From Globodera rostochiensis (Eukaryota; Nematoda; Chromadorea; Rhabditida; Heteroderidae), in assembly GCA_018350325.1 (NCBI GenBank), contig JAEVLN010000028.1, forward strand, positions 186,001 through 250,000: a stretch of 64,000 nucleotides of DNA. The letters are read 5' to 3'. Below are positions 1-9,300 of this stretch, in pieces. The notes beneath the pieces are model-generated. The model was not told the origin of the DNA and made no database searches. It saw only the letters and a list, made by a program, of their open reading frames with translations. The position numbers were made by a program, and so were the translations under genes. The stretch's first letter is position 1. Each line of letters starts with the position of its first letter.

Positions 1-1184
1 TCCCCTATACGGCTTCAGCTCCTTGAGAAGTTCGAGCTCTCGCAGTTTAAATTTTATTTCTTGATCTCGCCGGATTCTCTCTTCTTCGCCTGCTGGGTTA
101 ACTGCTCGTTCAGTGCCGTTATTTGGGCGATTCCCTACGTCTTCAGGTTGTTTGGCAGAGCTTTCTTCCTCTTTCTTTTCGGTTTCTTCCTTTTGTTTGG
201 CTAACCTGTCTTCTTCTTTCTTGCCGGGGTCTTCTTTTTGTTTGGCTAACCTGTTTTCTTCTTTCTTGCCGGGGCTTTCCTTTTGTTTGGGTAACCTCTC
301 TTCTTCTTTCTGTTTCTCTAGCATTTCGTTCACCGCCTGCTGGGGCGCTTGTTTGGGGGTGCCTAACTTTTCTTCTTCTTTCTTTTTGCTTGCAGCCCCT
401 TCTTTCGTCGCATTTGTCATCCGTTGCAGCCTCTCTGTCTCCTTACGCAAAGCCTCTTGCCGTCGTCTCTCAGTTTCTTTGCGGCCATCTTTTATCCATT
501 TCTGCGCTTTACGCTTGCGCTCATTTTCTTTTTCCTGCGCAAGTCTCTCTGTTTCATTCGGCGGGACAAGCTCCCTCTCGCGAACTGCACCTCTCTGTTC
601 TGGGGGTCTTACGTTTGCCAAAGGGGGTTGTCGTGTTCTCTCAGCTGCTTGTTCACTTGCAAATTTTGTTTGGCTCATTGGCAGGAGAGGGGCTTCAACA
701 CTCTCTTTTCGTTCTTCCTTAGCGACTTGCAGGCCAGTAAGCCCTCCTTCCTCTTCTTCAACGACTTGTACATCAACAAGCTCTCCTTCCTCTTCCTCGT
801 CTTCTTGAAAAGCGGCCCTTTTCCGCGTCATCAGGCGTTCCATCTCGGCGATCATGCCATGATGGATTCCACGCTCAAGTTGTTGTGGCGAAAGAAAACT
901 CCCCCTTGGCACTTTGAACCTATATTTGCGCCCATCTCGCAGGTGGACAATCACGTATTGTTTTTCAAGCGTTCCCACTGTTGCCCAACTTAAACGTAAT
1001 ATTGGCAAAAAGCTCTTACCCAATTGGCCCACCTGTTGGGGTAAATTATGCCAGACATTCCCACCATCCACCCGGGCCCCTCAAACACCAATTTCTTTGG
1101 CAGATGAACTTTGAAGTTATTCGTTTTATTTCCAACAAATCCAGGCGTATTGCTGGGCAAAATTACAAAAAAGGAGTTGCTCAT
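1..1184 (-). CDS. Penton-like minor capsid protein of Maverick, 3' end cut by window
   Basis: Starts at ATG 1184 with MSNSFFVILPSN, the usual opening of Polinton penton-type minor capsid proteins. Exon 1 is 1033-1184; a 44-nt intron (1032-989, GT-AG) joins the IIYPN motif to SWATVGTLE and keeps the frame; exon 2 runs open to position 1. The capsid-like part covers about the first 110 residues and includes a basic strand and a 'VPRG-FLSPQQLE' segment typical of these proteins. The rest (from about 850 to 1) is very rich in Glu, Lys, Arg and Gln, predicts coiled coil, and contains two back-to-back units around KQKE-PGKKEE between 181 and 310. Role by family: vertex protein of an icosahedral virion. 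The reading frame has no stop, so the real C-terminus is unseen. Confidence 0.75.
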
Positions 1185-1219
1185 TTTTAACAAATAAATA
1201 AATAAAGTGATAAGTGAGA

Positions 1220-1975
1220 TCACTTCCCGCCTGTGTACGGGTGATAATGGCCGTTCTTTGTCGGCGCGTCCTTCTTTTGGTGCTTCATGATCAGGTCAGT
1301 GCAATCAAAGTTCAGCTTGGCACAGTCGCGGCAGAATGTTTGGATGAACTCCAAACGGCCCTCGCCATTTTGGGGTGTCAGCATGAAACGGCGGTCGCCC
1401 ATTTGAAAATTGGCTGTCTGGCAATCCTTGCACATAAACGTGAAGGTGCCGTACTAAATGGGGAAAGCTTAAGTACAGTTATTTGCAGCGGAGCTCTTAC
1501 CTTGGGGCGAGCGAGCTTCCAAAAGATGGTTGGGTAGTCAAAGACACTTGTCTGACTCTTTTCGTCGCCTGAAGTGAATAAATCGCAAGGCCAGCGATCT
1601 TAGAATACCATCGCTTTCGTTGGCCCGAATTTTTTTGGGCGGCAGCTCCTCTTGTTCTTGCTGCTGTTTGTCCCAGCGAGGCTTGCGGCCCCGTTTGGTT
1701 AGCGCGGGTTTTTCCAGCAGGGGCTTTCGGTCGTCGTCGTCGTCGTCGTTCAAAATGATGACATCATTATCCGGCTTTTCTAAGGGGCTTTGTTTAAAAA
1801 AAGTTTTTAATAATTGAAAAAGATACCTTGTTTAAATTTGCGCGCTCCATTGTTGTTGTCCTTGCTTGAATCCCCAAAGGTTTGCTCTATAAAGTGGCGC
1901 TTATGGCGATTTAAAAATTTTGATATTACTTTGACTTTCCTCCACAAATTGTTCATTTTGTCTTTTAGGCGGCAT
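1220..1975 (-). CDS. Maverick-encoded zinc-binding-like protein, 192 aa
   Basis: Five exons (1930-1975, 1827-1886, 1609-1779, 1501-1568, 1220-1453) joined by four GT-AG introns of 43, 47, 40 and 47 nt give one uninterrupted frame from ATG 1975 to TGA 1220. The N-terminal half is low complexity: a run of six Asp, then a basic patch (KRGRKPRWDK) that could be a nuclear signal or DNA contact, then Gln/Glu-rich sequence. The C-terminal half has two CxxC knuckles (CKDC and CRDC) about 35 residues apart, fitting a zinc ribbon or treble-clef site. I do not recognise the family. It is divergent from the PAZ gene across 1976-2260, so the two may share a promoter. Not recognised among standard Polinton core genes. 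Confidence 0.65.
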
Positions 1976-2260
1976 TAATAAAAAAATAACAAAAATAAAG
2001 GTTTTAGAGAGAATGATCATTAAAAATGTGTGAGGAAAAAGAAAGAAGGGCGAACAGGTGTTAGCCCGCAGGGACCTCCAGACAGAGGCGTTACGAAATA
2101 TGCGCCACGCCCATTCGCCTCTTAAGGGATAGAAAGAAAGAGAGAGAGTACGTGTTGAGAGAGCTTGAAGATAGAGAGAAAAAGGCGGAAAAATCAAATT
2201 CAAATGCTAGTACCCCAAGCCGTTTATTGATTACCCCGTCATTCTTGCGTTTGTTGAAAG
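1976..2260. promoter_or_regulatory. Divergent intergenic region between Maverick zinc gene and PAZ gene
   Basis: This 285-bp gap separates a leftward and a rightward gene and holds no supported ORF. It contains a GA-rich tract (about 2115-2190, many GAGA units) and an AT-rich stretch next to the leftward ATG. A shared bidirectional promoter is inferred from layout only; no specific factor site is claimed. Confidence 0.35.
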
Positions 2261-2803
2261 ATGGTCCCCCTGACTACCGCCTTATCAAAATTGCTAAATT
2301 GTAAGGCAGAAAACTTGGCGGAATATTTGAATAACCCGGAGGCGGTGAACAAAGCGTCCGTTTACCTGACCGGCAAAACGCTCAAGACAACATACTTGAG
2401 CCGTGACGGCACAACAAAACAAGTCAAATTTGGCAATTTTTCACTAAAGTCAGCGTCGGACACCTACGCTTTTGAAGGATTTCTTGGCATGTTTTGTCAT
2501 CATTTTTCCTCCTCGCACTAGCCCCTCCCTTTTCAGAGGCCAAAGTCCACCAATATTTCTACATAAAATACCGAATTCGCCTTCTTTACCCTCAGTTGAA
2601 GTGTGTGGTGGAGTACCACAACAAGGGACACAACAAATATTACCCCTTGGGCAAGTTTAAAATAAGGGGCTTGCGAGAATTGGGCCCCCTATTCAGAGTT
2701 GTTGGCCATTGACGAGAGTGCCGAAGGAGGCGACAAGGCGACTGAAGACAACAACTACTTGGACTACTTGAGTTTCCGAACTTGGCAGACTCCCGTCTAT
2801 TGA
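2261..2803 (+). CDS. Stand-alone PAZ-domain protein carried by Maverick, about 150 aa
   Basis: ATG 2261. Exon 1 (2261-2486) and exon 2 (2537-2697) together encode a recognisable Argonaute-type PAZ fold: GKTLKTTYLSRDG, then KFGNFSLKSAS, then VHQYFYIKYRIRLLYP, then KYYPL. These match in order the PAZ strands that hold the 3' end of small RNAs, including the YF...YP-L-C core. The first intron (2487-2536, 50 nt) needs a GC donor (GCATGT). A second 40-nt intron (2698-2737) shifts into the frame ending TWQTPVY and TGA 2801; without it the ORF stops at about 2712. There are no N, MID or PIWI domains nearby, so it is PAZ alone. Neighbours are Maverick structural genes. Likely a captured host Argonaute fragment that could bind small RNA ends; that role is inference. 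Confidence 0.72.
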
Positions 2804-2814
2804 GCGGCGCAAGA

Positions 2815-3287
2815 ATGAAACGGGCAAGGCCTTCGCAGGAGTTTCCGGAGATTGAGTTCAACGTCAACACAATGGGGCTGACCGTGTATTGCCCGCGTCA
2901 CCTGAAAACCCCGCGCTTGGTGCCATGGGATCAGCCGGGCCGCTGCTCTCGCTGCAGGAGCGGCACTGTCGAGCTCGACTACTTCATTCAAGCAGAGGGC
3001 GTTACAGTGTTCTCAACTCGGCTCAAAAATGGAGGCGAAAACTTTGTGCCATTCGACGAGATCGGTAATGGAGCTTTTTCGGCCAATAAATAATTTGAAT
3101 TCCAGTTGATTTTGGCGACAACGCCAAATTCCGAATAAGATCGCGGAACAAAGTGTTCACTTTGCCATTGAGACACCCGGAGGTTTGGCAAGCAGAACCT
3201 GTTGCAGGGGCCTCCCAAGTGATGGCAGCTCAACCGCCGGCAGAAGAAATGAAAGACGGAGAGGAGACAAAAGGCCCCAATCACTGA
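2815..3287 (+). CDS. Maverick-encoded zinc-ribbon-like protein, 143 aa, unknown
   Basis: ATG 2815, only 12 nt after the PAZ stop. Exon 1 is 2815-3064; a 41-nt GT-AG intron (3065-3105) removes an in-frame TAA and joins the segment ending PFDEI to VDFGDNAKFRIRSRNK; exon 2 ends at TGA 3285. A YCPRH...CSRCRSG segment (about residues 25-48) has spaced Cys/His that could bind one zinc. The C-terminal tail is acidic and low complexity. I do not recognise the family. Tight spacing to the PAZ gene and to the ATPase (36 nt after) suggests one transcription unit with short gaps. Confidence 0.55.
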
Positions 3288-3322
3288 CCCTTGACCCGAT
3301 CAATCATTCTAATATTTTTGTA

Positions 3323-4015
3323 ATGGACTATCCGAGAATAAATGAGCGCGAGTTGAAATTTCCCATCCCTTGCGGGATTATTGTCAGTGGCCCCTCATCG
3401 TCGGGCAAAACCCAACTGGTCCTTCGCCTATTAAGCTGCGCAGATGAAATGTTTGCCCCTCCCCCTAAGGCAATAGGTTAGCGCTTGATGATTACCGATT
3501 TATTGGCTGATTAAGTTTGGGCGTACGGCGAATACTCTGCGCAGATTCCTGAATTGGAGAGGCAGGGCATAATTGTTCATGCAGGAGCCCCGTCAGACGA
3601 AATGTTGAACAAGTTGCCAAAACCCTTTCTCATTGTATACGACGACCTGATGGGCGAGATTGACGCAAAGAAGTTGGCAGACCTGTACACCAAAAAGTCC
3701 CACCATAACAACTTTGCGGTGATGTTCCTCACGCAAAACCTATTCGACAAGGCAATGAGAGTGCCAAGGTCCAACGCCCAGTACATTTTCCTCATGAGGG
3801 CGCCAAACGACATGTTGAGCATTCGCAATTTGGCCACTCAAATATTCCCTCGCGAGCAGGGGTTTCTAATCGACGCGTATAAACAGGCGTGCGCTGAGCC
3901 GTATGGGTATTTGTTGGTGACTCTTCACGCAAACACTAACAACATTTTACGACTGAGGACAAACATTTTTCCTGAGGACGACGAAAAAATTATATTTGTT
4001 TCCAAAAATGGGTAA
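3323..4015 (+). CDS. A32/FtsK-HerA type genome-packaging ATPase of Maverick
   Basis: ATG 3323. Walker A is GPSSSGKT (about residues 24-31) and Walker B is FLIVYDDL, followed by a sensor-like LTQN. Two in-frame stops (3479 and 3512) are removed by a 39-nt GT-AG intron (3477-3515), which restores the family motif IVWAYGEY. The product is about 217 aa, the usual Polinton size. By family it powers loading of DNA into preformed capsids. Upstream in-frame sequence to 3185 lacks an ATG and is not needed. The 39-nt intron is the shortest in the element and could alternatively be read as two nonsense mutations, but the exact motif restoration argues for splicing. Confidence 0.85.
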
Positions 4016-4045
4016 ACAAGAAAGAAACAGCTGATCGGACAACGT

Positions 4046-4402
4046 GTGCTGGAAAATTACGAATATTTGAAAACCCTTGGAAAGACATCCTCCCAGAAGA
4101 AGATACGTCATTTGTTAAGCAGCGCCGGGTGTGAGGAGCTGTTGACGTTGGTGGAAATCTGTTTGAATATTTTAAACGGAAGTTTTTGCCTGACCAACAA
4201 ACAAAAACAGAAGATTGCCCCCTTTGCGAACTTTATTCGAAAGTTGGCTCGAGCGAGAAGCGAAAAGAGTGCCAAGAAATTGGTTCTTCAATCCGGCGGT
4301 TCACTGTTTGCTCCCCTATTGGCACCGATATTGATTGAGGCCGCGCGATATTTGCTTTCGGGACGAGAAGATGGCCAACAAACTAATTCTGCTGCCAATT
4401 GA
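4046..4402 (+). CDS. Small conserved Polinton protein (adenovirus pX-like class), about 118 aa
   Basis: The frame carries RVLENYEYLKTL, then LLTLVEICLNIL, a basic FIRKLARARSEK stretch, then QSGGSLFAPLLAPIL, an order I recognise from the small protein just after the ATPase in many animal Polintons and adinto-like viruses, compared by some to adenovirus pX/mu core proteins. It has a basic centre and hydrophobic C-terminal end, consistent with DNA or membrane contact inside virions. The start is unclear: the frame is open from the codon after the ATPase stop (4013) but has no ATG before the conserved part. An unseen short exon, a non-ATG start, or a start in the other frame at ATG 4008 are options. 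It overlaps the next gene by 32 nt. Confidence 0.6.
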   Translation: MLENYEYLKTLGKTSSQKKIRHLLSSAGCEELLTLVEICLNILNGSFCLTNKQKQKIAPFANFIRKLARARSEKSAKKLVLQSGGSLFAPLLAPILIEAARYLLSGREDGQQTNSAAN

Positions 4403-5141
4403 ACACTACAGGGGGCTGGTTGCGGCGAGGGAGAAAATAGACGATGACGTCACCGAGCAGACAAACTTTGGCTTTGTCAAACAACAGTTTGAAAAGGCAA
4501 AGAGAAAGAGGGCGGCGAACGTCAGCGAAAAGAGTGCAATGTACAATCAGCAGCTGAGGAGATATTTAAAGCTACGCAAAGAGGTCAAGGACAAGCCGGT
4601 CAAAGTCCAACTCAGCAATGGAATGCGCCTGATGACTAAACCACCGGCAACAGGCGTACAATTGAAGCCTGGGCCTGAAGAAGTTGAAGAGACTATTGTG
4701 ATTGGTGGCAGTGAAGCTGATGATGATGAGACTGCGACAATAAGCACCCCCAAGTTTTCTACGCCAAAGGAGGTGGAAGTTGGCCCAGAGCCAAGGCCCA
4801 GCAGGAAGAGGGATCTCAAAAAGCAGGAGATAATGGCCAAAGAGCAGCAGCTTTTGTCGATAATAAAATCAGACCCTAAGCGGTTTGGCGTAAATGCGCG
4901 CGATAAAATCATCAACCCCTCAACAGGGCGAGAATTTATTGATTTTGATTTGACGAGGGCTATTGAACGACTGGTAAACCCCCGTCCGGAAAATGCCCCG
5001 TCGCCAAGCGGTACTCGGGAGCTGACAAAAAAACTCTTGCAAGACCCAACCGCCAGGCAGTTGCTCAATCCGCTATTTGTCGGATCCGGAAAGACCATCA
5101 AACGCGCGGGATTTTGCCCCTCAAAATGGAAGAAAAAATAA
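4371..5141 (+). CDS. Conserved Polinton structural-type protein, about 256 aa
   Basis: ATG 4371 (MANKLILLPIEHYRGL) is preferred over upstream in-frame codons because the family begins this way. Conserved blocks are the N-terminal LPIEHY, the SAMYNQQLRRYLKLRKEV helix (about residues 62-80) and a C-terminal GKT-containing tail ending in KWKKK. The middle is acidic and low complexity (poly-Glu/Asp, Thr/Pro). No introns. It overlaps the previous gene and its last codons overlap the integrase start (ATG 5126), so the genes are packed as in a virus. By position and family it is likely a minor virion or core protein, but its biochemical role is not established. Confidence 0.65.
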   Translation: MANKLILLPIEHYRGLVAAREKIDDDVTEQTNFGFVKQQFEKAKRKRAANVSEKSAMYNQQLRRYLKLRKEVKDKPVKVQLSNGMRLMTKPPATGVQLKPGPEEVEETIVIGGSEADDDETATISTPKFSTPKEVEVGPEPRPSRKRDLKKQEIMAKEQQLLSIIKSDPKRFGVNARDKIINPSTGREFIDFDLTRAIERLVNPRPENAPSPSGTRELTKKLLQDPTARQLLNPLFVGSGKTIKRAGFCPSKWKKK

Positions 5142-6279
5142 ATAAAATATACACGGACCCCTCCAATCCTGGGGGGTTTGCGGGCGCAAAGGCCCTATAC
5201 GCGGCAGTCAAAAAGGAACACCCTGGCGTGAAGAGGGCAGAGTTTGACGACTTTTTGCGGGGAAGTACCACCTATACGCTGTTTAAACCTAAGCGCCAAA
5301 AATTCCGCCGCCTAAGAACAATCCCCGGCGGGTTTATGACCGGTGAGTTGCCCTCCCTTTAGCCCTTTTAACTTTGCGTTCAGATGTTCAAGCCGACTTG
5401 GCAGACTTCCAAGCCTTGTCGCGCAAGAATTTAGGAAATCGGTACCTTTTGTTGGCAGTTGATGTGCTGTCGAGGCGGATGTTTGGCGCGCCGGTTAAAA
5501 GCAAAAAGCCCGCTGACATGAAAAGGGCCTTTGAAGAGCTTTTTGGCCAAATGCCAAAACTTCCGGAAACGCTGTACACGGACCGAGGGCTGGAGTTTGT
5601 GGCCAAGCCCCTCAAGGAATTTTACGCCGAAAAGGGCATTAAAAAATTTGAGACAAGTTCAAAGAAGAAGGCCGCCGTTGCAGAGCGCGCAATTCGTACG
5701 CTCAAAACCCGACTGTACAAGTATTTTTCTGCCAAAAATACCTCAACTTGGGTTGATGTACTTGCGAAATTTTTGGCTGCCATAAATAATTCGGTGTGCC
5801 GCGCAACCGGCCTAAGGCCCAACGACATTGACGAACAAAACGCGCGGGAGGTGTGGAAAAAAGTATATGGCGAAGCTATTGAGCCCTCTAGCAAGGGGCC
5901 AAAGATCAAATTAGGGGAAAATGTCCGGATTCCTGAACCCAAACACATTTTTGAAAAGGGTATGAAAGTTCAAATGTATTGTTTTTAAAATTTATTTTTA
6001 GGATATATGCCAAACTATTCGGACCACGTTTACACGGTTGATGAACGCCGTTCATCCAAGCCCGAACACTATTTTCTCAAAGATTATTATGGGACAAAAT
6101 TGAAAAGAAAATTTTATTTGCCCGAATTGACAAAAGTAAAAGTGGACAAAAATACCCTGTACAGGGTGGAGAAGAAGTACAAGGAGAGGATGAGAGGCGG
6201 TCAAAAAGAGATGTTGGTAAAATTTATCGGGTTTCCGGAAAAATATTGGGTTACAAGTGATGATTTTGTTGAACAATAA
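5126..6279 (+). CDS. Retroviral-type integrase with C-terminal chromodomain (Maverick)
   Basis: ATG 5126 (MEEKINKIYTD). Three exons (5126-5342, 5384-5959, 6002-6279) with GT-AG introns of 41 and 42 nt give about 356 aa. Order: N-terminal region ending FKPKRQKFRR; rve core with first Asp in QADLADFQ, second in YTDRGLEF and the catalytic Glu in AVAERA, 33 residues between the last two, the spacing I expect for Polintons; then FEKG-YMPNYS; then a chromodomain (about residues 295-350) with LYRVEKKYKERMRGG and LVKFIGFPEKYW. All catalytic positions are present, so it may be active. By family it cuts and joins element ends; the chromodomain may steer insertion to marked chromatin. It converges on the polymerase gene with a 21-bp gap. 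Confidence 0.92.
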
Positions 6280-6300
6280 ATTGAATTAAAAAAAGACAAT
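6280..6300. terminator. 21-bp convergent gap between integrase and polymerase
   Basis: The integrase stop (+) and the polymerase stop (-) are only 21 bp apart. The gap is AT-rich with a run of A. Both mRNAs must end inside the opposing gene or share overlapping 3' signals. No canonical AATAAA lies within the gap itself. Confidence 0.4.
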
Positions 6301-9300
6301 TTAATCGGATTCGGGAGCAAGATCGGCAATGTCAAAGTTATATTCCGGATCTGGCACAAACACTTGGCACTCACAGCAATGGGGGTTGTTTAGCTGGCAG
6401 TACTCCCAGTCGGTGTAGCCAAACGGCACGACCCGCAGTCCATGGTCCCTGATCACGCCCTTGTTGACGGTCGGGTTGAACCTCTTCGCTAGGGGGACGG
6501 TGAAGATGTCGCCCTTTTTGGTGATCCGGAAGTTTTTGGTCGGGTAGTTGAAGCTGACAAAGTTGTCCTGCGCGCCCCACTTCTCCAGCACCATCTCCTT
6601 CATCTTGGCGTAGTTGATCTGCTGGCAGGCGTCCGAGTCGAGGGTGATGCCGCGCAGCTTCATCTTGTATTGGTCCTCGCCGGTGTTGTTGTCGCGCAGC
6701 CAGAGGGCGTAGGCCTTTGGGCCCGCTAAAATAATTTAAATATTTTTTGCCATTACCCCCGAAACATACCGCAAATGAACTCCACGATCGTGTGTGCCGG
6801 ATATTCATCCGTCAGCTCTCCTAAAAAGGGAAATTTATTTAATTTTTTTAAATTAAAAATCACCAAGTTGCTCCCCTCCCGGCAGCGGGTCCCCCAGGGC
6901 CGTCTCATATTCGTAAAAGATGGAGTCAGGTGTCCTTAAAGGGGCAAGAAATTATTTTATTTTCTTAAAACCAAATCACCATGTAAAGTACGCGCGTGTC
7001 CGTGCGGCCCGGCCCATTAGCAGCTCCGAAGACTTTGCACAGCGAGTCGAGGAGATGTATCCGAGCCGCTGAAGTCGTCCAAAGCGCTAGCGCAACCTAA
7101 ACAGTTTTAATTTAATTTAATTACCCAGCCCCAAATTTTTACATTGCTCGTGTCGTGTTCCACTACGTGCTCGTCCTTGGCCTTGTAGCAGACCATCCAG
7201 AACTTCTCCGTCAGCTGGTCGATGCTGCTGATGTCGATCTTGTCGTCGTTGAGCAGCTTGGCCAAGTCCGCGTGGTTGTCGATGATTTCCGTCTTGGTCA
7301 GCCGATTCCTAAATTTGCTTATTGTTTCGGATTTATTTATTTTCAAAATTTACCTGAGCGCGAAGCGGCCCCAAAGGGAGTTCAAGCAAAGCTTGGACAC
7401 GTACCGCAGCCCCGGGTTGTATTTGATGTTGTCCGGGTTGAGGCGCACTTGGCACACGCTAAACGCTTTGTTGATGTACGCCTGTTTCCGCGCGGTCGCC
7501 TCCTCCTCGCTGATGCCCTCCTCTGAACAATTTGCCGGGTAGCCGCTGGCTAAATTAAATTATTTTGTTTAAAATTTCACCAAATAAAATATTACCCTCA
7601 AACTTCATTTTCAAAAACTTCTCCAAGTAGCTGTGGAACAAAAAGCCACTCCAGTCGCTTGCCAACGGCCAGTTGTACGCCCTGTAGACTCGCGTGACCC
7701 TGTAGCCCACCTTGAGGGCCTCCGCCAACTCAATGTGCGGGATTGTCACCGAAAAGCCTAAAACTCAAATTAATTTTATTAATTATTATAAAAAAAAAGA
7801 CTTACCTCTATCCTCGTCCTCAAAGTGAGGGCAGCTGTACTCCCTGTCCAGCGCGCCGTTTGGAAAGAGCTCTGAGCACTTCCGGCACAAAGGGAAGAGC
7901 GTCCTCTTGTTCATGCGCAGAGGCAAAACGGGAATGCCGCAATGGACGTGACGAGGCGGCACGACGAAGCACTTGATGATTCCCTCGAGGGGGTATCCGT
8001 CGTCCCCCTTCATGTCTGCTGGCTTGCACCAATGGACGTCCTTGTCAAAGTGCAAAAGGGTTGGATGGCCGACGGGGTAGTTGGTGAACATGTTCCTGAA
8101 TTTTTTCAAATGTAATGCCAAAGTTTGGGTGGCACTTACCGGGAGGGATACAGGCTGTTGAAGTCCTTGATTTTGATCGTCCTGGGCAGGAGTTCGCCAG
8201 ATTCCAAAATCACTGACGCCCCTAACCACTCAGGGCCTGTTCGGCCTTTAATTTAATTTATAATTTTATTCAACTTTATAAAATATACCGCCAAAAAAGG
8301 CGTCATGGAAGTCGATGGGGCCCGAGTCGGGGGTGTTGTCGAAGAAGGCTTTCATCGCCGGGGTGTCGTCCAGCAGTCGGTTGAGGTGGCACTCCCACAC
8401 GATTTCAACCTCAAACTCCCGCGCAATTTGGGCAATGCGCTTCGCGTCCCTTGCGCGGATGGCTCCCGCAGTCTCTCCTCCTGCAACAATTGCCGCGTCG
8501 TCGGGGAAACAGTGCGGGCAGGCATGCCAGAAGCACCTGTTTGCGCGAAGAATAATAATACTGTAGGCGCCCTTTTTCACTTACCCGTTGACCTCGATTG
8601 CGAGGTTATTCCCCTCCCCCGGCCTCTCGAGCATGCCGTCCAAGCTGAAGTTCCCAAACTTGTACTCGCCGCCCGGGCTTTCGACATGGCGAAGAGTCAG
8701 GCCATTCTCGCGCATCTCTTCCTCTGCCCGCCACTAAAAAGTATTATTTCTTATTTTATCTTTTATTTTTTAATTTACCTTTAGATATTTCCGCGCAATG
8801 GTGCTTTGCTTTCCTCTCTTCTCGTAGCCAAGGTGCGGGATTATTGCGATCTTCTGTTTGTCGTAGTGCGCCAAGGTGACAAAGACCTTCATGCAGGCGG
8901 ACTAAATTTAATTTGAATAATTTATTCACTTTAATCAAACTAACCGGAATTGTAACCGAATCGGTGATGTCATGTCTCGTTTCGTTGTAAAACAGCTCGC
9001 GCATCTTGATAACTCCATGCGCGAGAATTTGGACATCTTAATTTAAAAAACGTTTCAAATTTTATTTCCCTAAATTGCACCGGTTTTGCAGTAGTCCGCG
9101 ATCACTTCGCGCAGGAGGAAGGGCGTGTTGAAGTTTTCGCGGTGCCAGCGCTCAAGTTTTTTGCGCTCCTCCGGGAAATGCCCACCTGGGTAGTACATCT
9201 CCAGCGGAGGCAGCGTGTCGAGCGCGTTGTCGTAATTTTCTTCCTAAACGGCAAGTTAATATATTTAATTAATTTATTTTAAGCTTACCTTGTTGAACTT

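Noticed and set aside
113..993. Long forward-strand frames rich in Ser, Phe and Leu
   Set aside because: They are the complement of the Glu/Lys-rich reverse-strand penton extension, which has the better protein-like composition and a family match at its start.
3479..3514. Two in-frame stops in the ATPase as nonsense mutations
   Set aside because: A 39-nt GT-AG intron removes both and restores the family motif IVWAYGEY exactly, so splicing is the simpler reading.
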